Of a stretch of DNA of 64,000 bases, positions 55,910 to 64,000 are shown in pieces. Under the pieces are notes generated by a model, which was not told the DNA's origin, did no database searches, and saw only the letters and a program-made list of their open reading frames with translations. Origin of the DNA: Synechococcus sp. CC9616 (lineage in GTDB: Bacteria; Cyanobacteriota; Cyanobacteriia; PCC-6307; Cyanobiaceae); contig NZ_KI911558.1 of NCBI RefSeq assembly GCF_000515235.1, forward strand, positions 200,588 through 264,587, given 5' to 3'. Each line of letters opens with the position of its first letter. The stretch's first letter is position 1. Position numbers and translations under genes: made by a program.

Positions 55910-57129
55910 GGTTTGGGATTAGAAGCAGGGGCGGCTGGTCGTGGCGGGGCTGGCTGCGGCTTGAGATGTGGTGCCATCGCTTTCGCCAACGCGCGGATCA
56001 TGTCCGTCGACCGTGGATCATTGAAGGGTCCCTGGACAAGAAACCCTGCAACGGCACGTCGTCCATCCGGCAGTTCGATCAGTCCGGCATCGGCGTAGGC
56101 AATTCCGATGTCTCCTGTTTTGTTGTATACGCGATAGCCCTTGCGGGCCAGGCTTTCATTCGGTGCCCCCTGGGCGCCACCGATCCCCTGCAGAAGTCCA
56201 GTGGGCAGGAGCGTGTCGGTGACCGACGTCGACATCACTTCGCGGAAGAGATCACGGCTCCTTGGGCTGAGGGTTTCGCCGCTGTCGACCAGAGCGATCG
56301 AGCGGCTGAGGTCTCGGGCGCTGGTGGTGTTGGTTCCATCCAGGTCTGGCAGCCAGTTGTTGACCTCTGTTGCAGGGAGTCCGAGGGCTTGGAAACGGGC
56401 GTTGACAGCTGCTTGACCACCCACCCGTTCGATCAACAGATTCGTGGCGGAGTTGTCGCTGACACGGATCATTTCCGTTGCCACTTCATACGTTGGAAAG
56501 CGGCTCCCGACAGGCTTTGAGGCCATCCAACCGGCCCCTCCACCAATCAGCTCCTTGGTGAGGATGAGCGGCTCGTTCCAGTGCAGATCGCCGTTGTCAA
56601 TCAATTCCAGGGAGGCAAGCAGAATTGGGGTCTTGATCGAACTTGCCGCAGGCATGGGCCGCTCAGCCTCCAGTTGAGCAAAGCGACCGTCGTCCAGGAT
56701 CAGCATGAAGGCGCTTGTCTTGAGGTCCTTCTGCTGGGCGGCCAGCTGTTTCCACTTTTCGGACAGGGCTGCGATCTCCTGTTTCGGTTCGAATCGTCCA
56801 AGTGGCTTTGCCGCAGCACCATCACGGCTGCCAGTCGAGGGCTTGGTTGAGGTGGCGGAATCGACTGGGGCAGGCTGCAATCCCGACAACCAGTCCTGCG
56901 ATGTGATCCAATCGGGAAGGGAGATCTGCTGATTGCGGACCTGCGGCGCCAGCACTTTCAGAGTTGAGCCTGTAAGCACTCCCAACCCGATACCCATCAG
57001 GATCAGACGCAGAACCAAGCGTATGGGACGGCCCCATCCTGCGGCTCGCTTGGATGGTCTGCTGTTCGTCAACCCTGAAGCTGTGTCGTCTCCGGCAGAG
57101 GTTAGGGGCGCCTGGCCCGAACGGCCCAT
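55906..57129 (-). CDS. class-A beta-lactamase-like serine hydrolase
   Basis: A 407-residue protein: a basic N-terminus, one membrane segment (LVLRLILMGIGLGVLTGS), a linker, then a penicillin-interacting domain with ASSIKTPI (SxxK), SDNSATN (SDN) and NKTGDIG (KTG). This set suits a beta-lactamase or a peptidoglycan-acting DD-peptidase. Typical cyanobacterial chromosomal homologues are not proven resistance enzymes. The first 28 bp overlap the SpoU methyltransferase end. Confidence 0.9.
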   Translation of the reverse strand: MGRSGQAPLTSAGDDTASGLTNSRPSKRAAGWGRPIRLVLRLILMGIGLGVLTGSTLKVLAPQVRNQQISLPDWITSQDWLSGLQPAPVDSATSTKPSTGSRDGAAAKPLGRFEPKQEIAALSEKWKQLAAQQKDLKTSAFMLILDDGRFAQLEAERPMPAASSIKTPILLASLELIDNGDLHWNEPLILTKELIGGGAGWMASKPVGSRFPTYEVATEMIRVSDNSATNLLIERVGGQAAVNARFQALGLPATEVNNWLPDLDGTNTTSARDLSRSIALVDSGETLSPRSRDLFREVMSTSVTDTLLPTGLLQGIGGAQGAPNESLARKGYRVYNKTGDIGIAYADAGLIELPDGRRAVAGFLVQGPFNDPRSTDMIRALAKAMAPHLKPQPAPPRPAAPASNPKP

Positions 57130-57860
57130 CGCAGCTGACGCACCATGCCGCGCAGCAGAGCCACCTCGTCAGGCCCTGTTGTTGCGCGCTGCAGAAGGTC
57201 ATTCACTTTCGCCATGCGTGCCGAGGCGGTGTGAGGCAGGAGATATCCCACCTCCAGCAGAAGGCTTTCGGCATCATTGAGAAAGCCGCTCATCGCTGAT
57301 GCTGGTGCAGGATCCGGCCCCACGGCTTGGTCGTTGAGGGAATGCTGCTGCAGGCGATTCATCTCATGGAGCACCACTGCAACGGCGTGGGACAGATTCA
57401 GAGACGGGTATGTCGCATCGCTGTGCAGGCTGAGCACTCTCTGGCAAAGACGGAGCTCGCTGTTGCTCAGTCCCCGGTCTTCACGCCCGAACACGACGGC
57501 GACCGGCTCGCCCTCTCGGGCTGGACCATCACCGCTGCTGAGCAACCAGGACAGGGCCTGATCAGGAGTCAGCAGGGGGATGTCTCCGTGGTCGATCCGA
57601 CCGCAGGTGGCTACGGCCCTGCGGCAGTCCGCTAGCGCACTGAGCAAGGAATCATGGACTGTGGCGCGCTCCAGCATCAGGCGGCCATGAACAGCCATGC
57701 GCTGGGCGTCTTCGCTCTGATGATCACACTGAGGATTGACAAGACGCAGGGACTGCACGCCGAAGTTGGCGCAGAGCCTGGCCACGCTCCCAACGTTGAG
57801 CTCCCCTGCTGGCTCCACCAGAACGACCACCCGTGGGGAATGGGGTGATGACGATCTCAA
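57102..57860 (-). CDS. SpoU/TrmJ-family RNA 2'-O-methyltransferase
   Basis: A 252-residue SPOUT enzyme: VVLVEPAGELNVGSVARLCANFG, VAVVFGREDRGLSNSEL and TYPSLNLSHAVAVVLHEM are the three SPOUT motifs. Probably TrmJ-like, methylating the tRNA anticodon loop. TTG at 57860 overlaps the cytM stop (TTGA); GTG at 57827 is the alternative start. Confidence 0.87.
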   Translation of the reverse strand: MRSSSPHSPRVVVLVEPAGELNVGSVARLCANFGVQSLRLVNPQCDHQSEDAQRMAVHGRLMLERATVHDSLLSALADCRRAVATCGRIDHGDIPLLTPDQALSWLLSSGDGPAREGEPVAVVFGREDRGLSNSELRLCQRVLSLHSDATYPSLNLSHAVAVVLHEMNRLQQHSLNDQAVGPDPAPASAMSGFLNDAESLLLEVGYLLPHTASARMAKVNDLLQRATTGPDEVALLRGMVRQLRWAVRARRP

Positions 57861-58261
57861 CGCAGTGTGCGCAGATAGGCAAGTAAGTCGGCCATCGATG
57901 AGGGTTCCATCTGAAAGCTCGGCATTGGCGGTGTTTCACCACTCACGATCTGGTGAACCACACGTGGATCTGAACTTCGCTGACTGATTCCAATCAGGTT
58001 GGGACCAAGCAATCCCTGGCCGGCCAACCCATGACAGCCAGCGCAGTTGATTCGGAACAGCTGGCCGCCATGGTCCGCAGATCCTTGAAGGTCGAGGGTG
58101 GCCTTGAGGTAGGGATCCTGTCGGGCGTTGCCCAGAACCCAAAGCAGCAGCACCACGCATGCTGCTGCGGCGAGCACGACCAAGGCACTGATCAGACCAG
58201 AGCCACCGTCGCTTTGGGCGTCAACGTCCTGATTTGCAGCAGTTGATGTCGGCTCCGACAC
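57857..58261 (-). CDS. cytM: cytochrome cM
   Basis: A membrane-anchored monohaem cytochrome of 134 residues if GTG at 58261 is used (ATG at 58294 gives 145). One helix (LISALVVLAAAACVVLLLWVLG) then haem motif CAGCH (RINCAGCHGLAGQG) and axial Met region (PPMPSFQM). In cyanobacteria CytM tunes electron flow between respiration and photosynthesis. It is divergent from petG. Confidence 0.92.
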   Translation of the reverse strand: MSEPTSTAANQDVDAQSDGGSGLISALVVLAAAACVVLLLWVLGNARQDPYLKATLDLQGSADHGGQLFRINCAGCHGLAGQGLLGPNLIGISQRSSDPRVVHQIVSGETPPMPSFQMEPSSMADLLAYLRTLR

Positions 58262-58315
58262 GGCGATGGAAGTGCATGAAAGAATTGTGGTCAATCCTGC
58301 GCCCTTGTGTGATCA

Positions 58316-58432
58316 ATGATCGAACCACTGCTGTGTGGCATCGTTCTCGGGCTGATTCCAGTCACTCTGATGGGTCTGTTTGTCGCGGCCTGGAATCAGT
58401 ACCGTCGGGGAGACAGTGCTCTCGGGGGCTGA
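58316..58432 (+). CDS. petG: cytochrome b6f complex subunit 5
   Basis: A 38-residue single-helix protein, [20 protein letters not shown] then [18 protein letters not shown] in order, identical in type to PetG. It stabilises the b6f dimer in the thylakoid. ATG at 58316; the 3' 71 bp overlap the end of the convergent rsmD. Divergent from cytM across 54 bp, so the two electron-transfer genes share a promoter gap. Confidence 0.96.
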   Translation: MIEPLLCGIVLGLIPVTLMGLFVAAWNQYRRGDSALGG

Positions 58433-58976
58433 TCATCAACAGTCCTGTTGTTCCGTAGCGTCGTTGATCGACGAGCACCCAGCCATCCCCTGGCACTGGC
58501 TGATTGTTTCCGGAATGTTCACAAATCACGAGACTGCCGAGGTTCAGCCATTTCCCTGAAATCAGCTTGTCGAGAATGGGCTGATAGAGCTCTTTCATGT
58601 AGGGAGGATCGAGATAAACCAGGTCGAATCCAGGCTCTGTCCAGCCACGGCTTAGCCAGCTGATCACGTCACTGCGAACCACTTTGACGCTGGATTCGCC
58701 TGGACAGTCCTGCTGTGTCAAACCCAGGTTCTGCTCGCAGATCCGAGCTGTTTTGGGGTTGGATTCCACGGCTAGCACCATCCCAGCACCGCGCTGGAGT
58801 GCTTCGCAGCCCATCACTCCGCTGCCGCTGCATAGATCAAGCCAGCGGCAGCCAGGCAACCGTGGGGAAAGGATGTTCATCACAGCCTCCCGAACTCTCG
58901 AGGTGGTTGGCCGTGTCTCCGAACCGCGGGGACTGAGCAGTTTGCGGCCACCCGTCAGCCGGAGCTGCCCCTGCAT
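58362..58976 (-). CDS. rsmD: 16S rRNA (guanine-966-N2)-methyltransferase
   Basis: A 204-residue Rsm[32 protein letters not shown] motif [15 protein letters not shown], catalytic DPPY ([10 protein letters not shown]). ATG at 58976 fits the family and lies 1 bp after the hisH stop; the open extension to 59021 overlaps hisH. The stop lies inside petG on the other strand. Confidence 0.93.
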   Translation of the reverse strand: MQGQLRLTGGRKLLSPRGSETRPTTSRVREAVMNILSPRLPGCRWLDLCSGSGVMGCEALQRGAGMVLAVESNPKTARICEQNLGLTQQDCPGESSVKVVRSDVISWLSRGWTEPGFDLVYLDPPYMKELYQPILDKLISGKWLNLGSLVICEHSGNNQPVPGDGWVLVDQRRYGTTGLLMISPREHCLPDGTDSRPRQTDPSE

Positions 58977-58977
58977 C

Positions 58978-59646
58978 TCAGCCCTGTTCTTGAGTGTTTC
59001 CCACTGACTGAATCGACTCAAGCCAGCTCAGCCAGCGCTTGAGCATCAGAGAGCCGCAGTCGGCGGATTTTTCAGGGTGGAATTGACAGGCACCCACGCG
59101 GTCCCGCCAAACCATGGCCGTGACGGGACTGTCCGCGAAAGGAGCGGTGGCAGCCAGGACGTTCTCGTTTGAGCTGGGAACAGCTGCATAGGAATGCACG
59201 AAATACACCCATGCCGTTGGGTCACCCTGCCGTAGCAGCGGGCAATCCATGACGGGGTTGAGAGGGGCCCAGCCCATGTGTGGAATGCGTTCGCGTGGAT
59301 CATCAGGAAGTCGTTCGACGCGTCCAGGCAGCAGAGCCAGTCCCTGACGAGATCCTTCTTCGCTGCTCTCGAACAACAGCTGGAGCCCCAGACAGATGCC
59401 AAGGAGTGGGCGTCTATCCAGAGCCCATGACTTCAGATGGGGAATGAGCCCTGTGGACTCGAGATTCTCCATTGCAGGGTCAAAGGCTCCAACACCAGGA
59501 AGAATCAACGCATTCGGAGATGCCAGGTCAGCTTCGGAACGGACATCGAGCACGTCACCTCCAAGGCGCTCCAAAGATCGTCTGACGGAATGGAGGTTGC
59601 CCATTCCGTAATCGATCAGTCCGATCCTCAACGCGGGATGACTCAA
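58978..59646 (-). CDS. hisH: imidazole glycerol phosphate synthase, glutaminase subunit
   Basis: A 222-residue type 1 amidotransferase in histidine synthesis: DYGMGNLHSVRRSL, nucleophile elbow LLGICLGLQLLFE, HMGWAPLN, and catalytic His/Glu in CQFHPEKS. It supplies ammonia to HisF. It follows trxA by 11 bp. Confidence 0.97.
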   Translation of the reverse strand: MSHPALRIGLIDYGMGNLHSVRRSLERLGGDVLDVRSEADLASPNALILPGVGAFDPAMENLESTGLIPHLKSWALDRRPLLGICLGLQLLFESSEEGSRQGLALLPGRVERLPDDPRERIPHMGWAPLNPVMDCPLLRQGDPTAWVYFVHSYAAVPSSNENVLAATAPFADSPVTAMVWRDRVGACQFHPEKSADCGSLMLKRWLSWLESIQSVGNTQEQG

Positions 59647-59657
59647 CCCTGATGAGT

Positions 59658-59981
59658 TCAGAGGTATTTCGAAATGGTGCCGCTCAGGGTTGCCTTGGGA
59701 ACCGCGCCGACGACGGTGTCAACTTTCTGGCCGCCTTTGAACACCATCAGAGTCGGAATACTGCGAATGCCGTACTGGCTGGCGACGTTGGGGTTCTCGT
59801 CGGTGTTGAGTTTGAAAACCTTGATCTGGCCGTCGAATTCCTTTGCGATTTCCTCGACAATCGGAGCGACCATGCGGCACGGACCACACCAGGGAGCCCA
59901 GAAGTCGACCAGCACCGGTACGTCGCTCTGCAGCACGTCCTGTTCGAAGGAGGCGTCGGTAACAGCTGCGGCGCTGGACAT
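59658..59981 (-). CDS. trxA: thioredoxin
   Basis: A 107-residue thioredoxin with the WCGPC active site ([22 protein letters not shown]) and cis-Pro ([11 protein letters not shown]). It reduces target disulfides such as those in Calvin-cycle enzymes. ATG at 59981 gives the conserved start. The 178-bp gap upstream holds the Yfr1 RNA; trxA is expected to have its own promoter after it. Confidence 0.97.
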   Translation of the reverse strand: MSSAAAVTDASFEQDVLQSDVPVLVDFWAPWCGPCRMVAPIVEEIAKEFDGQIKVFKLNTDENPNVASQYGIRSIPTLMVFKGGQKVDTVVGAVPKATLSGTISKYL

Positions 59982-60079
59982 ATGACCTGAAGAAAGTGCC
60001 CAGAACTTAGCAACAGTACCGAGCCGTATCCCCGGTGTGACGTTGCCCGCAGAGAACTGTGATGGTGACTTGAGAAGAA

Positions 60080-60140
60080 TGAAAGCCCGAACGCGCCGGG
60101 CCAGGGGGTGTGAGGAGTGTGAGAGCGTCAGCTCGCACAC
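60080..60140 (-). ncRNA. yfr1: Yfr1 small regulatory RNA
   Basis: On the minus strand, about 60 nt: a 5' hairpin (GTGTGCGAGC / GCTCTCACAC, one mismatch, loop TGAC; 60121-60140), then the ultraconserved unpaired motif ACTCCTCACAC (60108-60118), and a Rho-independent terminator (GCCCG ... CGGGC then TTTC; about 60081-60104). Yfr1 is known from cyanobacteria, between guaB and trxA, exactly the context here. It pairs through the motif with target mRNAs for outer-membrane proteins. A -10-like TAGTGT lies at 60147-60152. The exact ends are estimates. Confidence 0.92.
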
Positions 60141-60159
60141 AACTCACACTAGCTCTGGC

Positions 60160-61323
60160 TTACTTACCCATCCCTAGTTGTTGAGCTTTCTGGTACACCT
60201 TGCCCTCGGTCAGCAGTGAAGGTGCCACCACCACTTCAACCTGCTGCATCTCCTTGAGAGTTTTTGCGCCCAAGGTGCCCATCGACGTTTTCAGAGCACC
60301 AAGCAAATTGTGTGTTCCGTCATCAAGGAGTGCTGGACCTCGCAGAATTCGTTCCAGGCTGCCGGTGCTGCCCACGTTGATCCTCGTTCCTCTGGGGAGA
60401 ACCGGACTTGGCGTTGCCATGCCCCAGTGGAACCCGCGTCCCGGGGCTTCCTCTGCGCGGGCAATGGGTGAACCGATCATCACCGCATCGGCACCACAGG
60501 CAATGCACTTGCAGATATCCCCACCCGTAACGATGCCTCCATCGGCAACGATGGGCACGTATCGGCCTGACTCTTGCAGATAGTCATGCCGAGCAGCGGA
60601 ACAATCCGCCACTGCTGTGGCCTGGGGGATCCCCACGCCTAACACTCCTCGCGAGGTGCAGGCGGCTCCAGGCCCGATTCCCACAAGAACGCCCGCCGCA
60701 CCGGCGCGCATCAGCTGCATGGCGACGTCGTAGGTGACGCAGTTTCCGATGACGACCGGCACACCCATGTCGCGACAGAGCGATTCCAGGTCGAGTTTTT
60801 CCCGTCCCTCAGGACCGATGTGTTCGGTGGAGACAACCGTTGCCTGGACAAAGAACAGGTCCGCACCTGCCTCAGCAATGGTGTTTCTGTATTTAAGAGC
60901 AGCAACAGGGGTTCCGCTGACCGCAGCGATCCCACCCTTCCGCTTGATGTCTCCAATGCGCTGACGGATCAGCTGTTCCTGAACGGGTTGGCTGTACAGC
61001 TCCTGCATCAAGGGCACAAAGGCGTCCTTGCCGACCGCCGCGATCCGATCGAGCACAGGGTTGGGGTCTTCATAACGCGTCTGAACCCCTTCCAGATTCA
61101 AAACCCCAAGGGCGCCCAGCTGCGAAAGGCGTACTGCCATATCCACGTCGACCACACCGTCCATGGCACTGGCGATGATCGGAATCGAACGTTCGATGCC
61201 ACCGAGCGTCCAGCTGGTGTCGGTCACTTCAGGATCGACCGTGCGGCCCCCGGGTACGAGGGCGATTTCATCAATTCCGTAGGCGCGGCGAACGACCTTG
61301 GAGCGTCCGAGCTGAATGTCCAC
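60160..61323 (-). CDS. guaB3: GuaB3-family IMP dehydrogenase-related protein
   Basis: A 387-residue protein of the IMPDH/GMP reductase superfamily without CBS domains, with catalytic Cys in GIGPGAACTSRG and IVADGGIVTGGDI. The cyanobacterial GuaB3 group was recently shown to act as GMP reductase rather than IMP dehydrogenase; this is from memory. ATG at 61323. Yfr1 and trxA follow on the same strand. Confidence 0.9.
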   Translation of the reverse strand: MDIQLGRSKVVRRAYGIDEIALVPGGRTVDPEVTDTSWTLGGIERSIPIIASAMDGVVDVDMAVRLSQLGALGVLNLEGVQTRYEDPNPVLDRIAAVGKDAFVPLMQELYSQPVQEQLIRQRIGDIKRKGGIAAVSGTPVAALKYRNTIAEAGADLFFVQATVVSTEHIGPEGREKLDLESLCRDMGVPVVIGNCVTYDVAMQLMRAGAAGVLVGIGPGAACTSRGVLGVGIPQATAVADCSAARHDYLQESGRYVPIVADGGIVTGGDICKCIACGADAVMIGSPIARAEEAPGRGFHWGMATPSPVLPRGTRINVGSTGSLERILRGPALLDDGTHNLLGALKTSMGTLGAKTLKEMQQVEVVVAPSLLTEGKVYQKAQQLGMGK

Positions 61324-61378
61324 CGCAGGATTGGTTCAGATCGGGACAAACTACCAACCAGCAGCCAGTCAGTAGGGC

Positions 61379-61855
61379 TCAGCGGCCAGTAATGCTCGAC
61401 CAGCGGGATCGCAGATCACCGATCACTTTCTTGCGGTCGGTGCTGCGAATCATGTTGCGCAGCAGAAAGTTGATCAGCCAGATCAGGCCTGTCAGTTCGA
61501 GCAGTCCGGAGACCAGGGGCAGATTGTCGATCGTGCTGACAATGCCGCCGTAGATCTTCAGCAGGACGACCAAAACGATCAAGCCGAAGCCAAGCTTGAT
61601 CGGAGTGCCCCATTTCCCCCAGAGATCCCCGAGATCCTGGCCGTTGAACCACTGGCGAAGTTTGTCCTTCAGCAGATCCCATTCACCACCTTCGGAGGTC
61701 TCCTGCGCAGGGATTTCAACGCTTGTGGAGAAAGCTGGATCGAGGGTTGCGGCAGGAGTGGGCGATGGAGTCGGTGCTGGAGTTGGCTGAGGGGTTGCCT
61801 CCGGCGTGGGAGTGGGTGTCGGGTCAGGCTGTTGTGTCTCCTCGATCGACCCCAT
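61379..61855 (-). CDS. CAAD/CURT1-family thylakoid membrane protein
   Basis: A 158-residue protein: residues 8-40 are a Pro/Thr repeat stretch (PTPTPTPEATPQPTPAP), then an amphipathic helix and two membrane segments (IKLGFGLIVLVVLLKIYGG; LPLVSGLLELTGLIWLINFLL) and a basic tail. This matches the CAAD domain found in CURT1 proteins that bend thylakoid membranes. ATG at 61855, divergent from gyrA across 92 bp. Confidence 0.87.
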   Translation of the reverse strand: MGSIEETQQPDPTPTPTPEATPQPTPAPTPSPTPAATLDPAFSTSVEIPAQETSEGGEWDLLKDKLRQWFNGQDLGDLWGKWGTPIKLGFGLIVLVVLLKIYGGIVSTIDNLPLVSGLLELTGLIWLINFLLRNMIRSTDRKKVIGDLRSRWSSITGR

Positions 61856-61917
61856 GAAGGCGTTTAGAGCTAACAGGAATTTTATCGGAGCTTTCCAGTT
61901 ACGACGCCCTATCGAGA

Positions 61918-61923
61918 TAGAAT
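61918..61923 (+). promoter_or_regulatory. probable -10 element of gyrA
   Basis: TAGAAT, 24 bp before the gyrA ATG. A weak -35-like TTCCAG lies at 61893-61898 (19-bp spacer). Inference from sequence only. Confidence 0.45.
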
Positions 61924-61947
61924 GAAGGACGGCGGTTCAACCCTCGT

Positions 61948-64000
61948 ATGACGGATTCTGTGGGGCCTGTCGGCGGCGGTCCTGGCGGTTCCGACGATCG
62001 GATTATTCAGACGGACCTACGCAACGAGATGTCGCGCTCCTATTTGGAGTATGCGATGAGTGTGATCGTGGGTCGGGCGCTGCCCGATGCCCGCGATGGT
62101 CTCAAGCCCGTGCATCGCCGGATCCTTTACGCGATGTATGAGCTGGGCCTCACCAGCGACAGGCCCTATCGCAAATGCGCCCGTGTGGTGGGCGAAGTGC
62201 TCGGCAAATATCACCCCCACGGCGACACCGCTGTGTACGACGCCCTGGTGCGCATGGCACAGGACTTCTCCATGTCGATGCCCCTCATCGATGGGCATGG
62301 CAATTTCGGCTCCGTGGACAACGATCCACCGGCAGCCATGCGGTACACCGAATCGCGATTGCGGGCACTGACCACCGACAGCCTGCTGGAGGACATCGAG
62401 GCTGAGACGGTTGATTTCGCCGACAACTTCGATGGTTCCCAGCAGGAGCCCACGGTGCTTCCCGCCCGGATCCCTCAGCTGCTGCTGAATGGTTCGGCAG
62501 GAATCGCGGTGGGGATGGCCACCAACATTCCGCCCCATAACCTCAATGAGCTGATTGACGGGTTGCTGGCGTTGATCGCCGATCCCGAGATCAGCGATCA
62601 AGAACTGATTCGGTTGATTCCTGGCCCCGATTTCCCCACCGGCGGTCAAATCCTGGGTCGCGATGGCATCCGCGACACATACCTCGGCGGTCGGGGCTCC
62701 GTGACGATGCGTGGGGTGGCTGGTATTGAAACGCTGGAGGTCCCCGGTCGCCCGGACCGTGATGCGGTCATTATCACGGAGCTGCCATATCAGACCAACA
62801 AAGCGGCGCTGATCGAGCGGATCGCCGAACTGGTCAACGACAAGAAGCTTGAAGGGATCTCCGACATCCGCGACGAAAGCGATCGTGATGGCATGCGGAT
62901 CGTCGTTGAGCTCCGACGGGATGCCTACCCACAGGTGGTGTTGAACAATCTGTTCAAACTCACTCCGCTTCAGAGCAACTTCAGTGCATACATGCTCGCG
63001 CTGGTGAACGGCGAGCCGATCCTGCTCACCCTGCGCAAGATGCTCGAGGTGTTCCTCGACTTCCGGGTCGAGACGATCGAGCGACGCACCCGCTACCTGC
63101 TGCGCAAGGCGGAGGAACGCGACCACATTCTGCTGGGCCTGCTGCTGGCCCTCGATCAGCTGGACCCGATCATTGCCTTGATCCGGGCTGCTCCCGATAC
63201 GGCGACTGCACGCCAACAGCTGCAGGAACGCCATGGACTTTCGGATATCCAGGCAGACGCGATTTTGCAGATGCAGCTGCGTCGGCTCACCGCCCTTGAA
63301 GCAGACAAGATCCGTCTCGAACACGAGGATCTGGTCACCAAGATCGCCGACTACAAGGACATCCTTGGCCGCCGCGAGCGGGTGTTCGGGATCATCCAGG
63401 CTGAGCTTGGTCAGCTACAGGATCGCTACCCCATCCCTCGTCGCACGGAGATCCTTGACCTCGGCGGTGGACTCTCCGACATCGACCTGATCGCCAATGA
63501 GCGGTCTGTGGTGCTCCTGACCGAGACCGGTTATCTCAAGCGGATGCCCGTCAGTGAGTTCGAAGCCACCAGCCGCGGGACGCGTGGCAAGGCCGGCACC
63601 CGGAGCCAGGGGGAGGATGCCGTGAAGCTGTTCATCAGCTGCAACGACCACGACACCTTGGTGTTGTTCAGTGATCGAGGCGTGTCCTATGCCTTGCCCG
63701 CCTACCGGGTGCCCCAGTGCAGTCGGACTGCGAAGGGCACGCCGGTGGTGCAGCTGTTGCCGATTCCCCGGGAAGAGGCGATTACATCGTTGATCCCTGT
63801 GTCGGAGTTCAGCGACGACACCGACCTGCTGATGCTCACCACCGGCGGTTTCATCAAACGCACCCGGCTTTCGGCCTTCAGCAATATCCGTTCCAATGGC
63901 CTGATCGCCATCAACCTGGAAGAGGGCGACGCCCTCACCTGGGTGCGCTTGGCCGTTCCCGGCGACAGCGTCTTGATCGGCTCCAAAGCCGGGATGACCA
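61948..64000 (+). CDS. gyrA: DNA gyrase subunit A (3' end beyond window)
   Basis: The frame opens at ATG 61948 and stays open to the right edge (684 codons visible). [43 protein letters not shown] and the DNA-cleaving tyrosine in [10 protein letters not shown] (about residue 133) identify GyrA; the beta-propeller repeats begin near 63400. Gyrase introduces negative supercoils. The quinolone-pocket position equal to E. coli Ser83 is Thr here (HGDTAVY). The TAG-free frame shows no damage. Confidence 0.98.
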   Translation, partial: MTDSVGPVGGGPGGSDDRIIQTDLRNEMSRSYLEYAMSVIVGRALPDARDGLKPVHRRILYAMYELGLTSDRPYRKCARVVGEVLGKYHPHGDTAVYDALVRMAQDFSMSMPLIDGHGNFGSVDNDPPAAMRYTESRLRALTTDSLLEDIEAETVDFADNFDGSQQEPTVLPARIPQLLLNGSAGIAVGMATNIPPHNLNELIDGLLALIADPEISDQELIRLIPGPDFPTGGQILGRDGIRDTYLGGRGSVTMRGVAGIETLEVPGRPDRDAVIITELPYQTNKAALIERIAELVNDKKLEGISDIRDESDRDGMRIVVELRRDAYPQVVLNNLFKLTPLQSNFSAYMLALVNGEPILLTLRKMLEVFLDFRVETIERRTRYLLRKAEERDHILLGLLLALDQLDPIIALIRAAPDTATARQQLQERHGLSDIQADAILQMQLRRLTALEADKIRLEHEDLVTKIADYKDILGRRERVFGIIQAELGQLQDRYPIPRRTEILDLGGGLSDIDLIANERSVVLLTETGYLKRMPVSEFEATSRGTRGKAGTRSQGEDAVKLFISCNDHDTLVLFSDRGVSYALPAYRVPQCSRTAKGTPVVQLLPIPREEAITSLIPVSEFSDDTDLLMLTTGGFIKRTRLSAFSNIRSNGLIAINLEEGDALTWVRLAVPGDSVLIGSKAGMT

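Noticed and set aside
60108-60150. Inverted and direct GTGTGAG copies considered as an operator
   Set aside because: They are explained by the Yfr1 hairpin and its conserved motif.
57102-61323. The dense gene run as a phage or mobile island
   Set aside because: All genes are core cyanobacterial functions with normal composition; no integrase, repeat or tRNA border.
62017-63324. A 435-codon minus-strand frame opposite gyrA
   Set aside because: Shadow of gyrA with no domain or ribosome site.

Overview
The window looks like a chromosomal segment of a marine Synechococcus (alpha-cyanobacterium). Evidence read from the sequence: a form IA RuBisCO inside a cso-type alpha-carboxysome operon, NDH-1 CO2-uptake genes, chlorophyll genes (chlB, chlN, chlI), cytochrome b6f subunit PetG and cytochrome cM, a CURT1/CAAD protein, and a Yfr1 small RNA in its known place between guaB and trxA. 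The housekeeping DNA is GC-rich by eye, which argues against most Prochlorococcus. No insertion sequence, integrase, rRNA, tRNA or CRISPR array was seen.

Layout. (1) 1-2418, minus: chlB (cut by the window edge) and chlN. (2) 2597-4080: a small RTX metalloprotease and a conserved hypothetical. (3) 4195-18077, plus: the CO2-concentrating region csoS1D, csoS1, rbcL, rbcS, csoS2, csoSCA, csoS4A, csoS4B, csoS1E, ndhF4, ndhD4, chpX, interrupted only by a diverged HAM1/RdgB homologue on the minus strand. (4) 18104-19789, minus: an AT-rich cadherin/RTX protein lying between chpX and the RuBisCO assembly/activation pair acRAF-cbbX (20027-21170). (5) 21082-24464, minus: ClC channel, ferredoxin, cobQ and a small protein; then maf, an MscS channel gene with an in-frame amber stop, and an EF-hand/Erv-like protein on plus. 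(6) 29402-34847: rpsD, yidD, a glutaredoxin-like gene, murE, a second MscS, cysS. (7) 35215-36585: an AT-rich octapeptide-repeat gene broken by an in-frame amber codon. (8) 36683-51175: polA, a membrane fusion protein, ychF, a sulfotransferase, an MFS carrier, a DUF1400 hydrolase, two peptide-ABC genes, hom, sufE. (9) 51172-61323: a tightly packed minus-strand cluster (exported protein, 5-FTHF cyclo-ligase, methyltransferase, ruvC, chlI, DUF3370, class-A serine hydrolase, SpoU methyltransferase, cytM), petG on plus, then rsmD, hisH, trxA, Yfr1, guaB3. (10) CAAD protein and gyrA (open at the right edge), divergent.

Functionally, NdhF4/NdhD4/ChpX convert CO2 to bicarbonate at the thylakoid. CsoSCA turns it back to CO2 inside the carboxysome, whose cargo (RbcL/RbcS) is organised by CsoS2 and enclosed by the CsoS1 and CsoS4 shell proteins. 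acRAF and CbbX assemble and reactivate RuBisCO.

Points most worth a second look: two in-frame TAG codons in otherwise continuous coding frames, one directly replacing a CAG codon of a duplicated repeat; a 43-unit octapeptide array with an 80-residue internal duplication; a CsoS2-like RuBisCO-binding motif in the CsoSCA N-terminus; loss of substrate-site motifs in the HAM1 homologue; and hairpins plus a 12-C tract between the first carboxysome genes.
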